Shown piece by piece: positions 4,444 to 6,102 of a DNA stretch of 6,102 nucleotides. The position numbers and the translations under genes are program-made. The notes beneath the pieces are model-generated. The model was not told the DNA's origin, made no database searches, and worked only from the letters and a program-made list of their open reading frames with translations. The stretch is from Pseudomonas sp. (lineage in GTDB: Bacteria; Pseudomonadota; Gammaproteobacteria; Pseudomonadales; Pseudomonadaceae), in assembly GCA_026398835.1 (NCBI GenBank), contig JAPLSD010000310.1:1-6102 (forward strand), in the 5' to 3' direction. Every line of letters starts with the position of its first letter. The first letter of the stretch is position 1.

Positions 4444-6102
4444 AGTGACGAACCTCGCCAGCACCACTGATGTTGTCGACGCAGCGACCGCAAATTTCCG
4501 GATGCTCAGGATTGACCCCGACGTCCTCGCGGCAATGCCAGCAACGGGCGCACTTGGCGAAAGTGGACTTGACCACTTTCAGCTTGAGGCCAGCCACTTC
4601 GGTTTCCACCGCATCGGCCGGCGCTTGCACGAATGGCGCAACGCTTGCGGTCGAGGTGATCAGGACGAAACGCAGTTCGTTGCTCAGCTTGGCCAGGTCG
4701 GCCGCCAGCGATTCTTCGGCGAACAGTGTCACTTCCGCCTGCAGGTTGCCACCGACGGCCTTGGCCGCACGCTGGATTTCCATTTCCTTGTTGACTGCGA
4801 CCTTGACCGCCATGATCCGCTCCCAGTAGGCGCGGTCCAGCTCGATGCCTTCTGGCAGCTCGCTGAGGCCTTCGTACCAGGTGTTGAGCATGACCGACTC
4901 GTTACGATCGCCCGGCAGGTATTGCCACAGCTCATCGGCGGTAAAGGCCAGGATCGGTGCGATCCAGCGCACCAGCGCCTCAGAGATGTGGAACAACGCG
5001 GTCTGGCAGGAGCGCCGGGCCTTGCTGTCGGTGCCAGTGGTGTACTGACGGTCCTTGATGATGTCCAGGTAGAAACCGCCCAGCTCCTGCACGCAGAAGT
5101 TGTGCACCTTGGAGTAGACGTTCCAGAAACGGTACTCGCCGTAATGTTCTTGCAACTCGCGTTGCAGCAGCAACGTGCGATCCACCGCCCAACGGTCCAG
5201 CGCGAGCATTTCTTCAGCCGGCAGAATGTCGGTGGCCGGGTTGAAACCGGTCAGGTTGGAAAGCAGGAAGCGCGCAGTGTTACGGATCCGCCGGTAGGCG
5301 TCCGCACTGCGTTGCAGGATCTGCTCGGAAACCGCGATCTCGCCCGAGTAGTCGGTGGACGCGACCCACAGACGCATGATGTCTGCGCCCAGGGTGTCGT
5401 TGACCTTCTGCGGTGCGATCACGTTGCCCAAGGACTTGGACATCTTGCGGCCGCTTTCGTCGACGGTGAAACCGTGGGTCAGCAACTCGCGGTACGGCGC
5501 GTGGTTGTCGATGGCGCAACCGGTCAACAGCGACGAGTGGAACCAGCCACGGTGTTGGTCCGAACCTTCCAGGTACAGATCGGCACGCGGGCCGGTCTCG
5601 TGGCCCATCGGGTGCGAACCGCGCAGCACGTGCCAGTGAGTGGTGCCCGAGTCGAACCAGACGTCCAGGGTATCGCTGATTTTGTCGTAGAGCGGCGCTT
5701 CGTCACCGAGCAACTCGGCAGCATCCATCTTGAACCAGGCTTCGATGCCTTCGACTTCGACGCGTTTGGCCACTTCCTCCATCAGCTCGACGGTACGTGG
5801 GTGCAACTCACCGCTTTCCTTGTTCAGGAAGAACGGGATCGGCACGCCCCAGTTACGCTGGCGGGAGATGCACCAGTCCGGACGGTTGGCGATCATCGAG
5901 TGCAGACGCGCCTGACCCCAGGCCGGAATGAATGCAGTGTCTTCGATAGCTTTGATTGCACGCTTGCGCAGGGTCTCGCCGGTCGCAGGCTCTTTGTCCA
6001 TGCCGACGAACCACTGCGCGGTGGCGCGGTAGATCAGCGGGGTCTTGTGGCGCCAGCAGTGCATGTAGCTGTGGCTGATGGTTTCGGTGTGCAGCAATGC
6101 AC
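4436..6102 (-). CDS. ileS: Isoleucyl-tRNA synthetase IleS, C-terminal 60 percent
   Basis: IleS charges tRNA-Ile in the cytosol and edits mischarged valine. The window holds about 555 codons of a protein normally near 940 residues; the frame is open to the right edge, so the 5' end (Rossmann fold with the HIGH motif and most of the CP1 editing domain) lies outside. Visible blocks in order: the end of CP1 with [49 protein letters not shown], the catalytic loop KMSKS (5446 to 5432), [11 protein letters not shown], and the anticodon-binding helices with [10 protein letters not shown] and [11 protein letters not shown]. The C-terminal zinc finger is KCARCWHC...ICGRC (about 4555 to 4480), the four-cysteine form of E. 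coli-type enzymes. It ends with TAA at 4436, overlapping lspA by 8 bp. No frameshift or missing key residue is seen in the visible part. Confidence 0.98.
   Translation of the reverse strand, partial: ALLHTETISHSYMHCWRHKTPLIYRATAQWFVGMDKEPATGETLRKRAIKAIEDTAFIPAWGQARLHSMIANRPDWCISRQRNWGVPIPFFLNKESGELHPRTVELMEEVAKRVEVEGIEAWFKMDAAELLGDEAPLYDKISDTLDVWFDSGTTHWHVLRGSHPMGHETGPRADLYLEGSDQHRGWFHSSLLTGCAIDNHAPYRELLTHGFTVDESGRKMSKSLGNVIAPQKVNDTLGADIMRLWVASTDYSGEIAVSEQILQRSADAYRRIRNTARFLLSNLTGFNPATDILPAEEMLALDRWAVDRTLLLQRELQEHYGEYRFWNVYSKVHNFCVQELGGFYLDIIKDRQYTTGTDSKARRSCQTALFHISEALVRWIAPILAFTADELWQYLPGDRNESVMLNTWYEGLSELPEGIELDRAYWERIMAVKVAVNKEMEIQRAAKAVGGNLQAEVTLFAEESLAADLAKLSNELRFVLITSTASVAPFVQAPADAVETEVAGLKLKVVKSTFAKCARCWHCREDVGVNPEHPEICGRCVDNISGAGEVRHYA

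Noticed and set aside
3745..4470. Plus-strand open frame (241 codons) opposite lspA and fkpB
   Set aside because: It is rich in His and Gln, has no recognisable domain, and mirrors the codon pattern of lspA and fkpB.

Overview
The window looks like a chromosomal segment of a Pseudomonas, most likely of the fluorescens lineage. The LspA, FkpB, IspH and IleS proteins read as typical Pseudomonas orthologues. The gene order ileS-lspA-fkpB-ispH next to type IV pilus minor pilins is the known Pseudomonas arrangement. The fkpB-ispH gap carries a palindrome of the GCGAGCAAGCTCGC type seen in REP elements of this group. The assignment comes from recognition of the sequence; no search was run.

Layout, from high to low coordinates because most genes are on the minus strand. 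The 3' part of ileS (isoleucyl-tRNA synthetase) enters from the right edge. It overlaps lspA (lipoprotein signal peptidase) by 8 bp, and lspA overlaps fkpB (FKBP-type prolyl isomerase) by 8 bp. An 81-bp gap with a REP-like hairpin follows, then ispH (last step of the MEP isoprenoid pathway). ispH converges on a plus-strand fimT-like pseudopilin gene, and the two 3' ends overlap by 24 bp. After a 135-bp divergent intergenic region, the minus strand continues with a minor pilin operon: fimU, pilV, pilW and the start of pilX, which runs off the left edge. These genes are packed tightly (ATGA overlaps, then an 11-bp gap).

Function. The minor pilins FimU, PilV, PilW and PilX are known in related bacteria to form a priming and tip complex for the type IV pilus, normally with PilY1. 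pilY1 and pilE would be expected beyond the left edge. The separate fimT-like gene encodes a GspH-domain pseudopilin of the kind linked to DNA uptake in other species, but it lacks the exact GRxR motif. The housekeeping operon has no obvious mechanistic link to the pilin genes.

No stretch longer than 135 bp is without a gene. I do not see a clearly new system. The points most worth a second look are the divergent fimT/fimU regulatory region (tandem and inverted repeats, a possible hairpin over the fimT ribosome binding site), a 12-bp sequence shared exactly by the two noncoding gaps, and the detached, inverted fimT-like gene.
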